From the NCBI GenBank assembly GCA_902779445.1, contig CACZBM010000030.1:1-54689 (forward strand): a DNA stretch of 54,689 nucleotides, written 5' to 3'. This DNA comes from an uncultured Lachnospiraceae bacterium (lineage in GTDB: Bacteria; Bacillota; Clostridia; Lachnospirales; Lachnospiraceae). Made by a program: the position numbers and the translations under genes. The notes under the pieces are model-generated. The model was given only the letters and a program-made list of their open reading frames with translations. It searched no databases and was not told the DNA's origin. Positions 37,801 through 46,136 of the stretch are shown in pieces (the first letter of the stretch is position 1; every line of letters starts with the position of its first letter).

Positions 37801-40800
37801 CAATCTTAAGGAGGAGACCTTTACCAATAGCTACAGGAAGGATGGCTTCCTGAAACTGAAGTTCAGTAAAGAATGGGATAACGTAGACGGATTCAGGACG
37901 GATGACTCTGCTATGCTTCCAAACGGGAGTGATGAGGGAGATTTAGCCAGGAGAGCATTAAGATTCGATATCAGCGCCGAAGCCGGAAAACAGTCTTCTG
38001 TCAAGGATAACAGGGACCACGTTACGTTTACGGAGGGTGGCAATAACGGTTATACAGTTACTGTAGATACGAGTGATCCTAAGAAATGGGAATATACAAT
38101 ATCCTTTAATAAGCCTGTTCCCATATATTCCGCTAACGGTAATCCCTATACTTATACTGTTAAAGAGATACTGAATTCAGAATTTGTAAGAGCTAATTAC
38201 AAGCCGGTCACAGAGAGTATTTCAAAAGAAGCTAAGTATGCTTATGCTGAGGGAAATGATAATGAACACAGGATCCTTACTGTGGGAACACTCAAAAATT
38301 CCCTTAAGGGTACTTTTTCCGTTAGTAAGAGATGGGATGACTTTAGTAACGATTATCTCATGAGAGAGGGCTCCGTACGGTTTACGCTTCAGAGATGTCT
38401 CGGGGATTCCGGAAACTTTGAAGATTGCGGAGAACCTTATTATGAACTGAATTCCGGCGGGTGGACAATAACATTTGATAAATTGCCTGTCACTTCAAAT
38501 GTTAATGGAAGTGTGGGTCAGTACTATCAGTACAGGATCAAAGAAAAATCGATAGTTTCAAACGGGACCGAGATGGATATCGACTACCCGCCAGGATATG
38601 CGGATTATCCACAGAATGAGCAGTGGAGGCCTAACGGCACATCGGTAGCGGACAGCGATAGTTTCTGTAAGGCTGTGTCTTCCGGAAACTATAAGGTTTA
38701 TAATCCATCGGATATCGGATCCCTTTCTTCAAACGTCAATAAAAAGATCGTAAACCAGTTAGATACAGAGGGGGCGGTAGTATCCCTTAAGGTTATTAAG
38801 AACTGGGAGAATGATGAAGGCTATAAGCGTGATCTCCGTCCGGGCACTATTTCGGTAGAGATACAGAAGTCAAGAGACGGGAATAACTGGGAAAGAGTCG
38901 TAGAGAGAACGATCTCAAGGGCGACTCAGACTCAGACCAATGAAAACAGATGGGAATATACCTTCACCAATCTTCCGAAGTATTACGGTACTTCCACTAA
39001 TGATATCTATATGTACCGGGCTATGGAAGTAGAAGTGGGGGACGCCAGGGCAATAAGCGAAAACGGAATGACAACCCGTGGAGGAGCCTACGCTATTTCC
39101 CAGAATACTGTCACAAAGAGTAATGCCCGGAATGAAGTGGAGGGCTATGAAACAACCATCACCAACAGACTGATCGAGAGGGAAAACCCCATTATAGTTA
39201 CAAAGGTATGGAACGATGATGAGCCTGATCACGAAAATGTGAGGGTTGCGCTATACAGTAATAATTTTGTGAACGGGACAACTGCATCAGGCATAGTTTC
39301 AGGTGTGAAGCATGAGACAAGCCTTACCATGTCTCAGATAACCGGCAGTGAAAAAACGCTTCAGGATATCAGATTAACTGAGAATTATAACGGTCTTCCG
39401 AAGTACAATATGGCGGGAAATACCATAATATACTACGTAAAGGAGATTGATGCCGGAACAGCCGGGGATTATAAGACCCAGTATACATCAAGAACCGGTA
39501 CAGATCCGTTTAATACTGAGTCAGATCTTCTTCCTCATAGCAGTGAAAGCTCAGACGGGACTTTTGAGGTTAAGATCATTAATACTCCCCTTATAAGCGT
39601 CAGGGGAAGTAAGGACTGGAATGATGATCGTGACGCATTCAGTTTAAGACCTGATAATATTACCCTTACTCTTCAGAGACGTACTCCGGGTACATCCGGA
39701 ACAGGCTCATGGACTGATGTGACTTTAGGAGATTTAAAGAAAACCAATACATCTTCCGGAATAACGGGTTCAGATAGTGACCCCGTAACTAAAGACATGG
39801 CAGCATCAGACTCATGGAGAGATGTAACAATAGAAAAGCTTCCGCTCTATGTGCTGGAAGGATATGCAGCTCCGCAAAAGTACCAGTACAGATTCGAAGA
39901 GAAAGACGTTCCGGATGCATATACATTAAAGAGTGATGGAACAGCAGGAACAGCCTCTTTAGACGAAGGCTACACCTACACGAGCGGGAACGGTGTTCAG
40001 AATAGTACTGTTACAAATAAGCTTATAAGACGTGGTGATATTAACGTAACAAAGATATGGAACAGTAATATCGATTCCGAGAAAGACCCTGTAACAGTAT
40101 CAATTTATTCGAGGAATGCACAGACCGAGCCGGCTGCGGGAACGGGAGCAGTTACAAAGGTGAGCGGAATTACGGCGGATAGAGAGCTCAATGGTACTAA
40201 CGGGTGGACTACAACGTATACAAACCTGCCCCTTAAGAATAAGGATGGTCAGGAAATAGTATATTACGTAAGTGAGAATGCGGGAATTAACTATTCCACG
40301 GTATATGAAGTGGGAGGAGTAAGGACACCTGTAGAAAACGTGACGGCCTCCTCAGGAGGATCAGCTACTAGTATCAGGGTCATCAATACCCCATACACAA
40401 GCGCTACTGTTAGAAAAGAATGGCGTGATGACAGTGGTGACAGATATAAGACCAGACCATCCGCGATCTATGTAAAGCTTCAGAGAAGCGAGGTTGCCGG
40501 GACCGGATCGTCTGCGTGGACTGATGTTATCTGGGGAGATATACCCGATAGTACAGGGGCACAGGGAAAAAATGCAGGGGATAAGGTTGTCCTCATGTTA
40601 AACAATGCGGGATCCTGGAGTGATTCTCTCGACAAACTGCCTCATTTTAAGGATTACAGTGGTTCTGTCATTAAATATGACTATAGATTCATTGAATGCG
40701 ACATTGCGGGAAGCCCCTATGTACCCAATGGGTATACGCTGGATCCTGCTGTTACTGACATTAACCTTGTCACAAATACAGGGGATGAAAGCGGCTACAG

Positions 40801-42775
40801 TAATACCTATGACACAGAGTATCACACAGTCATTAAAAATTACCTTATAACGAAGAAGGTGAGGGTCAGAAAGACCTGGGAAGACCTTAGTGATGCCATG
40901 GGCATACGTCCTTCTGATATTACGCTTTATGTGAGTGAAAATACTTCGGTACCGGGAAGCACGGGATGCTTTAATGAGCAGGCTCTCGGAGGAGTAAACG
41001 CGGCTCATCCATTCGGAAATACACCGTTGACCTTCACTATGAACGGCAGCGGTAATGTGTGGACATATGAATACAGCGGACTGCCTAAGTATCCGTATGG
41101 AGATAATTTCACAGGAAGTGAAGAGATAAAGTATCTGCTTACCGAAGATACGGAGACCCCCGACACCAATAATTTCGTCATGAAGAATTATTATGAGACG
41201 GAATATGACGCTGCGGCGCCGGAAGATGAGACACGGATCACGAATACCGTAATGGCTAATGATGGTGTGATCATCATTGAAAAGAAGATAGATTCACCCG
41301 GAACGGATGCCGGAAAAGAATTTGAATTTAATGTGGAGATCACAAAGACAAACGGAGATAAGGAACTGTTTGCCGGAAGGTACCATCTTTACAGCACTGC
41401 AGATATAGCCGGCGTTACAGACAGTGCGTTAAGAGAAGACGCTTTCAGGGTTAACAGCGCTTATACCAGGAGAGATGTGAATGCTTCTAATGGTAAGGTG
41501 ACAGTTCCCGATGGTATGACCGCAGTCCTTACGGATATCAATTCGAGATACAGCTATACCGTTACGGAGGAAGCGTCGGAATACGGCTATGATGTAGTAG
41601 AGATAGAGCACCATGTTTATAATGGGACCACATTTAATGATAAAACCTGCAGTGTAACGGATCCAAGAGATCCATTGAGCATTACCGGGGCAGATCCTTC
41701 AAGCACAGAGATAAAATATGACAGTGATAAAACCTCATTCTACGGGATCGCAAAGGGAAAGGTACCCGGTATAACCCTTGAACCTGCAAAAATAGTGTTT
41801 ACCAATAAACTATTTACCGTACCTTCTCTTAAGATAGAGAATGTTACGGGAGGAAGCTCCGGAGGAGAGGTCAGAACCTATAAGGGCAACGAGATCATAG
41901 ATGATGAGGATAAAGTCAATGATGACAACAGAGCCCGTGACTACAGTGAGTCACATTCGGGGTATGTAAAGAATGCAGTATCTGTACAGTTCCACCCGGA
42001 TACGGCTAACGGATACACCTACGGAGACAGCATCACAGTGGGTTGGTGGGAGTCAGGAGATGACCTGAGTACAGAAGAACCGCCGCATACTGTAATAGTT
42101 ACAGGATATATCCGTGAGGATGCTTCCGGTAACCAGGTTCCCTATACAGGAAATGTAAGTGCAGGGGGAAGGAGATGGCAGGGCGTTGGAGGTAATACAC
42201 CGGAAAGCGGATACGATACGCCAAGCGGAAATGCTCCAGTAAGTGCTACAGATGAGAATCTCTTAAATGCCTGGGGTGAGCTTGTGGAAAACGGTCCATT
42301 TACGAATATCACTGTTCTTGAAGGGTCAGTCGTACTTACTCTCGCGGATGATGCAAACCATATGCCGGCAAAGACCGTTGTGCAGGTTTCATTTAAGGCA
42401 CCGGAGGCAGCACCGAACCCGTCAGCAGGGAATAATGGCGGCAGTGGAGGAAGTACTGTCGACAGTGGTGATCAAAAGCCTGCAGATAACGGAAAGAGTT
42501 CGGGATCAAAGAAGAAAAAGGGCACTGATGCAGAAGATCAGACTACAGGAAGCGGCTCGGCTATTAACAACAGCGCAGCAAACGGAGTACTGGCTCAGGG
42601 AAGTGATAGTGCTTCCGGAAGTGATGCCGTTTCCGGAAATATACCCGGGCGCGGGATCCGGACAGGAGACGATACACCGCTAAAGACACTGATAATGCTA
42701 TTCGTAGGTCTTCTCTTTGCATTTGCGGCAGTGCTTATCATTCTACTTAAGAAAAAGAAAAGGAAAGATGGATAA
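31856..42775 (+). CDS. Giant Cna-B-repeat surface adhesin (3639 residues)
   Basis: A signal peptide (about 1-36; LLAFVLLLSGITTDVRGVFSYA) is followed by an E/S/T-rich spacer to about 150. A His/Cys segment comes next (about 155-203; HEHVYE, YSVCSFEGC, NCVYDDNGKCVKCGY), a likely zinc site. Then there is a beta-rich leader domain to about 770. Sixteen divergent Cna-B-like repeats begin near residues 780, 920, 1060, 1208, 1355, 1511, 1665, 1823, 2004, 2158, 2315, 2449, 2585, 2731, 2854 and 3005. Each starts with a K-x-W-x-D-type strand and mostly closes with YxVxE and an Asn-bearing strand, as in self-crosslinking isopeptide domains. A different pilin-like domain starts near 3141 (GVIIIEKKIDSPG). 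The end is a G/S-rich spacer, RTGDDTPLK, a membrane helix and KKKKRKDG. No LPXTG is present. GGGGGGAT precedes the ATG, and the sortase gene overlaps its end. Confidence 0.93.
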   Translation: MRKLFYRKQSISMLLAFVLLLSGITTDVRGVFSYASEPSATEESAEDEDEKHGGSGEDTEEKEATDEQEDKKDENKSVEDPDRDSDKEKTREDSSDDHNSRDNDAQGNAGNGGQSEESQKENSSESTEASTESSEEDPTESPTESSTEESTEETSEHEHVYEVYISNEDGTHYSVCSFEGCEMRVSENCVYDDNGKCVKCGYEKPAEEAKETESENEAEEEKTFRVLTYENVRVEGYFPENTTLDVREIDRQEAYELLDESESDREVLLAYDITLYHNGIEYQPDDSVKVFIDPPVDINVEAIIENDLEIVHVKEDEKNEIVDLEINKDGDFEFEAESFSPWVVTVNGESVDYVERTDKTFKQKVILRFNDASLIRAGDRIRVSLSGNVQKYNVKTAQNTTSTDPIAIETKEVEVRSSDIINNKATITIEFNNIPAYVVGKTGNAQNGGTGQYIIRNDFYGVTVDKTAKGYLPVYPTNKYIDGGIKYALLSPVKDQNDAKWTSADITIDHDKSDLIAPAFNIEWLDNRNYADKRPFSSEENITPGKEDDIAAAIGLYYKEGNEYIEVPDDSPVLVKAGSNHPEVTATSFSTWKLQYEDLPQGQWYIKPKAELFGDENSGSYRLSGTDENGYLGISDTVTRKITYTYMEGVTGRVEWRISGNDIPVSQSHFMTDAGMKLFKVSGNSDPVEIPKDNIEWSVSGGKVWTYTVRNLPLYTDNGDAITYYTKMSNDPYTYSHEGIDTKFKFTYDNGSSSTETDKCYAGGTIYATVTDKAEFSFNKKWMDDGTAASVAKRKDAITQGITFYLWRYPVNTGIGSGAPVTKDARQYTIRLSENDAGSETDPVIAFGLSRFSSEDFPKYDEKGYEYVYYVTEVTDSELYKPVYWNGDESAYDGSDTSERVVLNGGTLFNVRSARVAPGLTKNWDVSAVTDYSGSNCVFMLQRKEDGVWTDVESLSINGFTSSKKVIKRVFSPQDLYNNMGDRYEYRVIETAVRPGTGTDAVFDGMWAEEGSGGYSDHYEMNGYSYKSVSRYDEDPGEGGDTLEITVTDRLSGTKKLSLIKTWSGGRWDIGGDNSKINDVTFFLKRRIDGGSDSNYAKIIMKKPSGNEISGTGRVEISDKADPEGLSENSCSYTIGNDGKRWTCDKLTVPAYTDDGKQYIYSVYEDLNVPNDFNWTNEIVKNVTGKDITINVINHAGGTTSWRRIWIEKKWEDDSDNSQRSPVIAKLGKYEGGAFIQSVSSDGVSPDAPYEIELNSRNDYSGWLWVKASDLNDLGDNAALNEVLKGTAGGTDREMTGIRIDGDTVSGNISAVGESAGSYKPEYRVTIQKNKGSNGSLSGFTITNTRVAYRSFEFKKNWDDSEDALGYRGEFLRVTLCREGKDGVEKEIAYQDIPASSNHINICFTNGGENYPAYDVSGNNYIYTLKEYICKGTMSTSENTCDGINDERHPTTERKEVLTTATADTTRTGYVVKEATVNDNDRVENGKLIMNEKYEYTNTAAGIRNDVEFYCIWHDKAMSAQRPDIFFTLYYDATYGADPVPYPDRDDYTVRWVDVVSGNKFIQKAIFSGVPAADENGRVYNYYVAETLNNDVIGYSVDHYTESLFRDRSEAEYNTDVVTVSSGQIIVTIPESQRSKQNAANSGPELIKEKSFAVCTISGTVHIEGRKLWQNIPDGISANKLPKAYIYLFRESDYDKTNKEPAVSSNETEEVKEAAYIHAAVSGNDLDGSSSPRFLNAAKAMYIFGTYESDGIRPKEYYEFPKYDSIGGAPYKYTVREIIKNDLENPHELPAEMMMPHYSDNITDLSNDYKLHAETNRRSFKINKVWNVDRLLTDKSDDNAQATFRLYRKELNSDGHGYTVNNYAENDTDETDVASSKAAAANFSLNDQNLELLDEKILKAPKTVISWNNYPIFAPSGCLYAYYAVEMTGDMPGYTVSVNETSSGVNAVNTKVESGNPGEQGAFIGVAFANKNVTLLDKSEIANLKEETFTNSYRKDGFLKLKFSKEWDNVDGFRTDDSAMLPNGSDEGDLARRALRFDISAEAGKQSSVKDNRDHVTFTEGGNNGYTVTVDTSDPKKWEYTISFNKPVPIYSANGNPYTYTVKEILNSEFVRANYKPVTESISKEAKYAYAEGNDNEHRILTVGTLKNSLKGTFSVSKRWDDFSNDYLMREGSVRFTLQRCLGDSGNFEDCGEPYYELNSGGWTITFDKLPVTSNVNGSVGQYYQYRIKEKSIVSNGTEMDIDYPPGYADYPQNEQWRPNGTSVADSDSFCKAVSSGNYKVYNPSDIGSLSSNVNKKIVNQLDTEGAVVSLKVIKNWENDEGYKRDLRPGTISVEIQKSRDGNNWERVVERTISRATQTQTNENRWEYTFTNLPKYYGTSTNDIYMYRAMEVEVGDARAISENGMTTRGGAYAISQNTVTKSNARNEVEGYETTITNRLIERENPIIVTKVWNDDEPDHENVRVALYSNNFVNGTTASGIVSGVKHETSLTMSQITGSEKTLQDIRLTENYNGLPKYNMAGNTIIYYVKEIDAGTAGDYKTQYTSRTGTDPFNTESDLLPHSSESSDGTFEVKIINTPLISVRGSKDWNDDRDAFSLRPDNITLTLQRRTPGTSGTGSWTDVTLGDLKKTNTSSGITGSDSDPVTKDMAASDSWRDVTIEKLPLYVLEGYAAPQKYQYRFEEKDVPDAYTLKSDGTAGTASLDEGYTYTSGNGVQNSTVTNKLIRRGDINVTKIWNSNIDSEKDPVTVSIYSRNAQTEPAAGTGAVTKVSGITADRELNGTNGWTTTYTNLPLKNKDGQEIVYYVSENAGINYSTVYEVGGVRTPVENVTASSGGSATSIRVINTPYTSATVRKEWRDDSGDRYKTRPSAIYVKLQRSEVAGTGSSAWTDVIWGDIPDSTGAQGKNAGDKVVLMLNNAGSWSDSLDKLPHFKDYSGSVIKYDYRFIECDIAGSPYVPNGYTLDPAVTDINLVTNTGDESGYSNTYDTEYHTVIKNYLITKKVRVRKTWEDLSDAMGIRPSDITLYVSENTSVPGSTGCFNEQALGGVNAAHPFGNTPLTFTMNGSGNVWTYEYSGLPKYPYGDNFTGSEEIKYLLTEDTETPDTNNFVMKNYYETEYDAAAPEDETRITNTVMANDGVIIIEKKIDSPGTDAGKEFEFNVEITKTNGDKELFAGRYHLYSTADIAGVTDSALREDAFRVNSAYTRRDVNASNGKVTVPDGMTAVLTDINSRYSYTVTEEASEYGYDVVEIEHHVYNGTTFNDKTCSVTDPRDPLSITGADPSSTEIKYDSDKTSFYGIAKGKVPGITLEPAKIVFTNKLFTVPSLKIENVTGGSSGGEVRTYKGNEIIDDEDKVNDDNRARDYSESHSGYVKNAVSVQFHPDTANGYTYGDSITVGWWESGDDLSTEEPPHTVIVTGYIREDASGNQVPYTGNVSAGGRRWQGVGGNTPESGYDTPSGNAPVSATDENLLNAWGELVENGPFTNITVLEGSVVLTLADDANHMPAKTVVQVSFKAPEAAPNPSAGNNGGSGGSTVDSGDQKPADNGKSSGSKKKKGTDAEDQTTGSGSAINNSAANGVLAQGSDSASGSDAVSGNIPGRGIRTGDDTPLKTLIMLFVGLLFAFAAVLIILLKKKKRKDG

Positions 42776-43532
42776 AGAGGGAAGAATAGCGGTTTTCCTT
42801 AAAATAATATTAGTCATTCTCGGGGTGGCCATCCTTATAACGGGTGGCCTCCTCATGTATTACGCGAAGGGCTATATGGAAGACCGGGAGAATTATGATA
42901 GAATAAGGGAGACTGCATACGGGAGAAATGTATCATCCGGGGTGGAAGAGGTTCCGGAGAGTGGTTCCGGATCCGGTATTGATCTTGATGCATTAAAAAA
43001 GATCAACCCAGATACTGCCGGATGGATAATTGCAGCGGGTGGAGAGATCGATGGACCCGTGGTACAGACGACGGATGATGAGTATTACCTTAACCACCGG
43101 TTTGACGGGAGTAAGAGCAGCGCAGGGACATTCTTTGCGGATAAGGCATCGGCACCGGCATTTAAGACACCCTGTACAGTGGTCTACGGACATAACAGGA
43201 AAGACGGGAGTATGTTTCATCCCCTTCTGAAATTTAAGGACAGGGAATTCTTTAATGACCACCCTTCATTTAAGGTGATCACAGAGGATGGAGAGAAGGA
43301 TTATCAGATCATTTCCGCATTCTATTCCGACTACTACGATATTCCGGGAGTGGGAGACGGAGAGACGGATCCCGGTAAAATATTTGAGAACGCTGTGAAC
43401 AGGTCTTTATATGATACAGGAGCAGGAAGTACAGGCTTTGATCCTACAGCAGACCGGATGGTGATCCTCTGTACCTGTGAGTATTCCGGAAAAGAAAACA
43501 GAATGGTGGTTTACGGCGTAATAAAAGGATAA
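42768..43532 (+). CDS. srtB: Class B sortase
   Basis: The protein has 254 residues from ATG 42768, which overlaps the adhesin stop codon; AGGAAAG precedes it. An in-frame ATG 17 codons upstream would lie well inside the adhesin gene and is rejected. One N-terminal transmembrane helix (about 8-30) leads to the extracellular transpeptidase. The catalytic triad is visible as His142 (VVYGHNRKDGSMF), Cys237 (ILCTCEYSG) and Arg245 (ENRMVVYG). The N-terminal part INPDTAGWI and GPVVQTTDDEYYLNH fit class B. Overlap with the adhesin gene implies that the adhesin is its substrate, probably through RTGDD near the adhesin C-terminus. No pilin cluster surrounds it. Confidence 0.92.
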   Translation: MDKEGRIAVFLKIILVILGVAILITGGLLMYYAKGYMEDRENYDRIRETAYGRNVSSGVEEVPESGSGSGIDLDALKKINPDTAGWIIAAGGEIDGPVVQTTDDEYYLNHRFDGSKSSAGTFFADKASAPAFKTPCTVVYGHNRKDGSMFHPLLKFKDREFFNDHPSFKVITEDGEKDYQIISAFYSDYYDIPGVGDGETDPGKIFENAVNRSLYDTGAGSTGFDPTADRMVILCTCEYSGKENRMVVYGVIKG

Positions 43533-43544
43533 ACAGGAAGCAGC

Positions 43545-46025
43545 ATGGTAAAGGACAGGATATCGGTTTCCGTCAGGGCACTGGTGGAATTTATCTTAAG
43601 ATCCGGAGACATAGACGACAGGAGACGGAGCGGCAGGAGTGATTCCATGACGGAAGGGAGCAGGATACACAGGATGCTTCAGAACCGGGAGGGCACTGAT
43701 TACCATGCGGAGGTTTCCTTAAGACATGTTATAGATTGTGAAAACTACGACCTTGTCATTGACGGGAGAGCAGACGGGATCATAATTCCCGACGAAGGCA
43801 CGGTCACCATAGATGAGATAAAAGGTATCTACAGGGAATTAAAAAAGGTTAAAGAGCCGGAAAATGTGCATTTAGCACAGGCCAGGTGCTATGCCTATAT
43901 TTATGCCCTGCAGAACTCGTTATCAGAGATCAACGTCCGGATGACTTACTGCAATATAGAGTCTGAGGACGTTAAATATTTTCATTACGGCTTTACCTTT
44001 GGCGAGTTAAAAAGCTGGTTCAATGAGCTCATGGAAAAGTATCGGAAATGGGCTGACTTTACATACGAATGGAGGGAGAAACGGAATGCCTCTATAAAGA
44101 AGCTCACGTTTCCCTTTGAATACAGGAAAGGCCAGAAGGAACTGGCAGAAGGTGTTTACCGGACAATTTACTTAAATAAAAGGCTTTTTCTGGAGGCGCC
44201 GACGGGCACAGGAAAGACTCTGGCTGTTCTTTTCCCTGCTATCAAAGCAATGGGAGAGGGACTGACAGACAGGATATTTTATACGACGGCAAAGACCGTG
44301 ACAGGGATAGTTGCGGGTGAGAGCTTTGACCTTTTAAGGGAGCAGGATCTGTCCTTTAAGACCGTGACCATTACTGCAAAGGAAAAGATGTGCATCCGGG
44401 AAGCCAATTCCGGAGAAGATGAATCCGGAGGCACCGGCAGGCCCCTATGTAATCCCATGGACTGCCCCTACGCCAAAGGCCACTTTGACAGGATAAATGA
44501 CGCTTTATATGACTTTCTCACTACTGAAGATGACCATTCGAGAAAGCGTATAAAGGAATATGCGGAAAAAAGGCGGGTCTGTCCTTTTGAACTTGCACTG
44601 GACCTCTCCCTTTTTTCGGACGCGGTGATGCTTGACTATAATTACTGCTTTGACCCCAACGTGAAGCTTAAAAGGTTCTTTGGGGACGGGGTAAGCGGTA
44701 ACTATATCTTCCTGGTGGATGAGGCTCATAATCTCGTTGACAGGGCAAGGGAGATGTTTTCAGAAGAGCTTTATAAAGAGGACTTTCTAAAGGTAAAGGC
44801 GCTGCTCCTTACAAGCTGGACCGCGCTTTCCGACACGCGCCCCGCCACAAAGGAGGATATCAGGAAAGAAAAGGCCAGAGAAAATGTCCTGAAGATCATG
44901 AAAAAGCTTTCGAATTCTCTCGGGGCCTGCTCCAGAAGCCTTCTTCCCGTAAAGAAGCTCTGCGACCCGGGGTTGATGGACCCGGATCTCGATGAATTCA
45001 TGTCGGTATTAACGAGGACTGCGGTTCTTTTCAACGAGATGCTGGAAGAAGCAGCGAATGCAGAGATAAGGATAGACAGTGAAGTGCTGGAGCTTTACTT
45101 TAACATAAGGTCATTCCTGGAAGTGTACGAAGCAGAGGATGAAAAGTATGTTAATTATGCGGAATTCGCGGAGGAAGGGAAGCTTAAGGTAAAGCTGTTT
45201 AACGTGGATCCGTCGGGACAGCTCCGTAAATGCACGGACAGGGCGAGGAGCACGGTATTCTTCTCCGCCACGCTCTTACCTGTAACTTATTACATGGACC
45301 TTTTATCCGGAGACAGAGAGGATTATACTATATATGCGAATTCCTCTTTTGATAACTCGAGAAGGGGAGTATTCATCTCAACGGATGTAAGCTCCAAATA
45401 CACGAGAAGGACCGAGAACGAATTTGTAAGGATCGCAGCTGAGATCCATGAGATAATAAGCGTGAAAAAGGGAAATTACATTGTGTTTTTCCCATCATAC
45501 GCATTTCTAAAAAATGTGGAAGAGAAGTTCAGAGTGTCACCGGAATCCGGAGAGTACGAGCTTGTGATCCAGGAAAGATACATGGATGAAGACAGCAGGG
45601 CGGACTTTTTAAATCTCTTCTCCGAGAAAAATGATATCCTTGCTTTCTGTGTGGCAGGGGGGATATTTTCTGAGGGAATAGATTTAAAGGAAGAAAGGCT
45701 CATTGGTGCTATAATAGTGGGGACAGCCCTTCCGATGGTGGGACTTGAAAGGACTATCTTAAAAGAGTATTTTGACGAGAGAGAACTGGACGGATTTGAC
45801 TATGCTTACCGTTTCCCGGGTATGAATAAGGTGCTGCAGGCAGCGGGAAGGGTGATCCGGACAGAGAAGGATAAAGGTATCGTAGCGCTTCTGGATGACA
45901 GGTTCATGACCAGGGGCTACAGGAAGCTTTTCCCGAGAGAGTGGGATAATATCAGGAATATTGACCTTGGAAGTGCAGCGGAGACAGTTGAAAGTTTTTG
46001 GGATGAACCCTCATCAGTCAGCTGA
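43545..46025 (+). CDS. Fe-S DEAD_2/DinG-XPD-type helicase with N-terminal PD-(D/E)XK nuclease domain
   Basis: The protein has 826 residues. Residues about 1-170 resemble a Cas4/RecB-type nuclease: GRADGIII (Asp), TIDEIKGIY (E-x-K) and HLAQARCYAYIYA (Q-x3-Y). The helicase follows, with Walker A APTGTGKTLA near 218. Four Fe-S cysteines lie in KMCIRE, PLCNPMDCPY and RRVCPFE (about 283-346), then VDEAHNLV near 391, and late motifs AGGIFSEGIDL and QAAGRVIRTEKDKG. XPD/DinG helicases unwind DNA 5' to 3' in repair. The fusion suggests coupled unwinding and cutting. The last codons (PSSVS) and TGA lie in a family C repeat. Exact substrate unknown. Confidence 0.88.
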   Translation: MVKDRISVSVRALVEFILRSGDIDDRRRSGRSDSMTEGSRIHRMLQNREGTDYHAEVSLRHVIDCENYDLVIDGRADGIIIPDEGTVTIDEIKGIYRELKKVKEPENVHLAQARCYAYIYALQNSLSEINVRMTYCNIESEDVKYFHYGFTFGELKSWFNELMEKYRKWADFTYEWREKRNASIKKLTFPFEYRKGQKELAEGVYRTIYLNKRLFLEAPTGTGKTLAVLFPAIKAMGEGLTDRIFYTTAKTVTGIVAGESFDLLREQDLSFKTVTITAKEKMCIREANSGEDESGGTGRPLCNPMDCPYAKGHFDRINDALYDFLTTEDDHSRKRIKEYAEKRRVCPFELALDLSLFSDAVMLDYNYCFDPNVKLKRFFGDGVSGNYIFLVDEAHNLVDRAREMFSEELYKEDFLKVKALLLTSWTALSDTRPATKEDIRKEKARENVLKIMKKLSNSLGACSRSLLPVKKLCDPGLMDPDLDEFMSVLTRTAVLFNEMLEEAANAEIRIDSEVLELYFNIRSFLEVYEAEDEKYVNYAEFAEEGKLKVKLFNVDPSGQLRKCTDRARSTVFFSATLLPVTYYMDLLSGDREDYTIYANSSFDNSRRGVFISTDVSSKYTRRTENEFVRIAAEIHEIISVKKGNYIVFFPSYAFLKNVEEKFRVSPESGEYELVIQERYMDEDSRADFLNLFSEKNDILAFCVAGGIFSEGIDLKEERLIGAIIVGTALPMVGLERTILKEYFDERELDGFDYAYRFPGMNKVLQAAGRVIRTEKDKGIVALLDDRFMTRGYRKLFPREWDNIRNIDLGSAAETVESFWDEPSSVS

Positions 46026-46120
46026 CGCTGACAGCTTCCCCCCCCTTAAAAAGGGGGAAGCCATTTAAAGGCTTCTCCCTTTGGGAGAAGCTGGCATCCC
46101 GGAGGGATGACTGATGAGGG
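46008..46120. repeat. Family C element, copy 2
   Basis: Perfect 13-bp terminal inverted repeats CCCTCATCAGTCA (46008-46020) and TGACTGATGAGGG (46108-46120) enclose two hairpins, CTTCCCCC...GGGGGAAG and GCTTCTCCC...GGGAGAAGC. It covers the end of the helicase gene and stops just short of the amylase ribosome site. Confidence 0.9.
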
Positions 46121-46136
46121 TATACGGAGGTACACT

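Noticed and set aside
43545..44100. Cas4-like domain as a sign of a CRISPR system
   Set aside because: It is fused to an XPD-type helicase and there is no cas1, cas2 or array; RecB-type nuclease domains are common in repair proteins.
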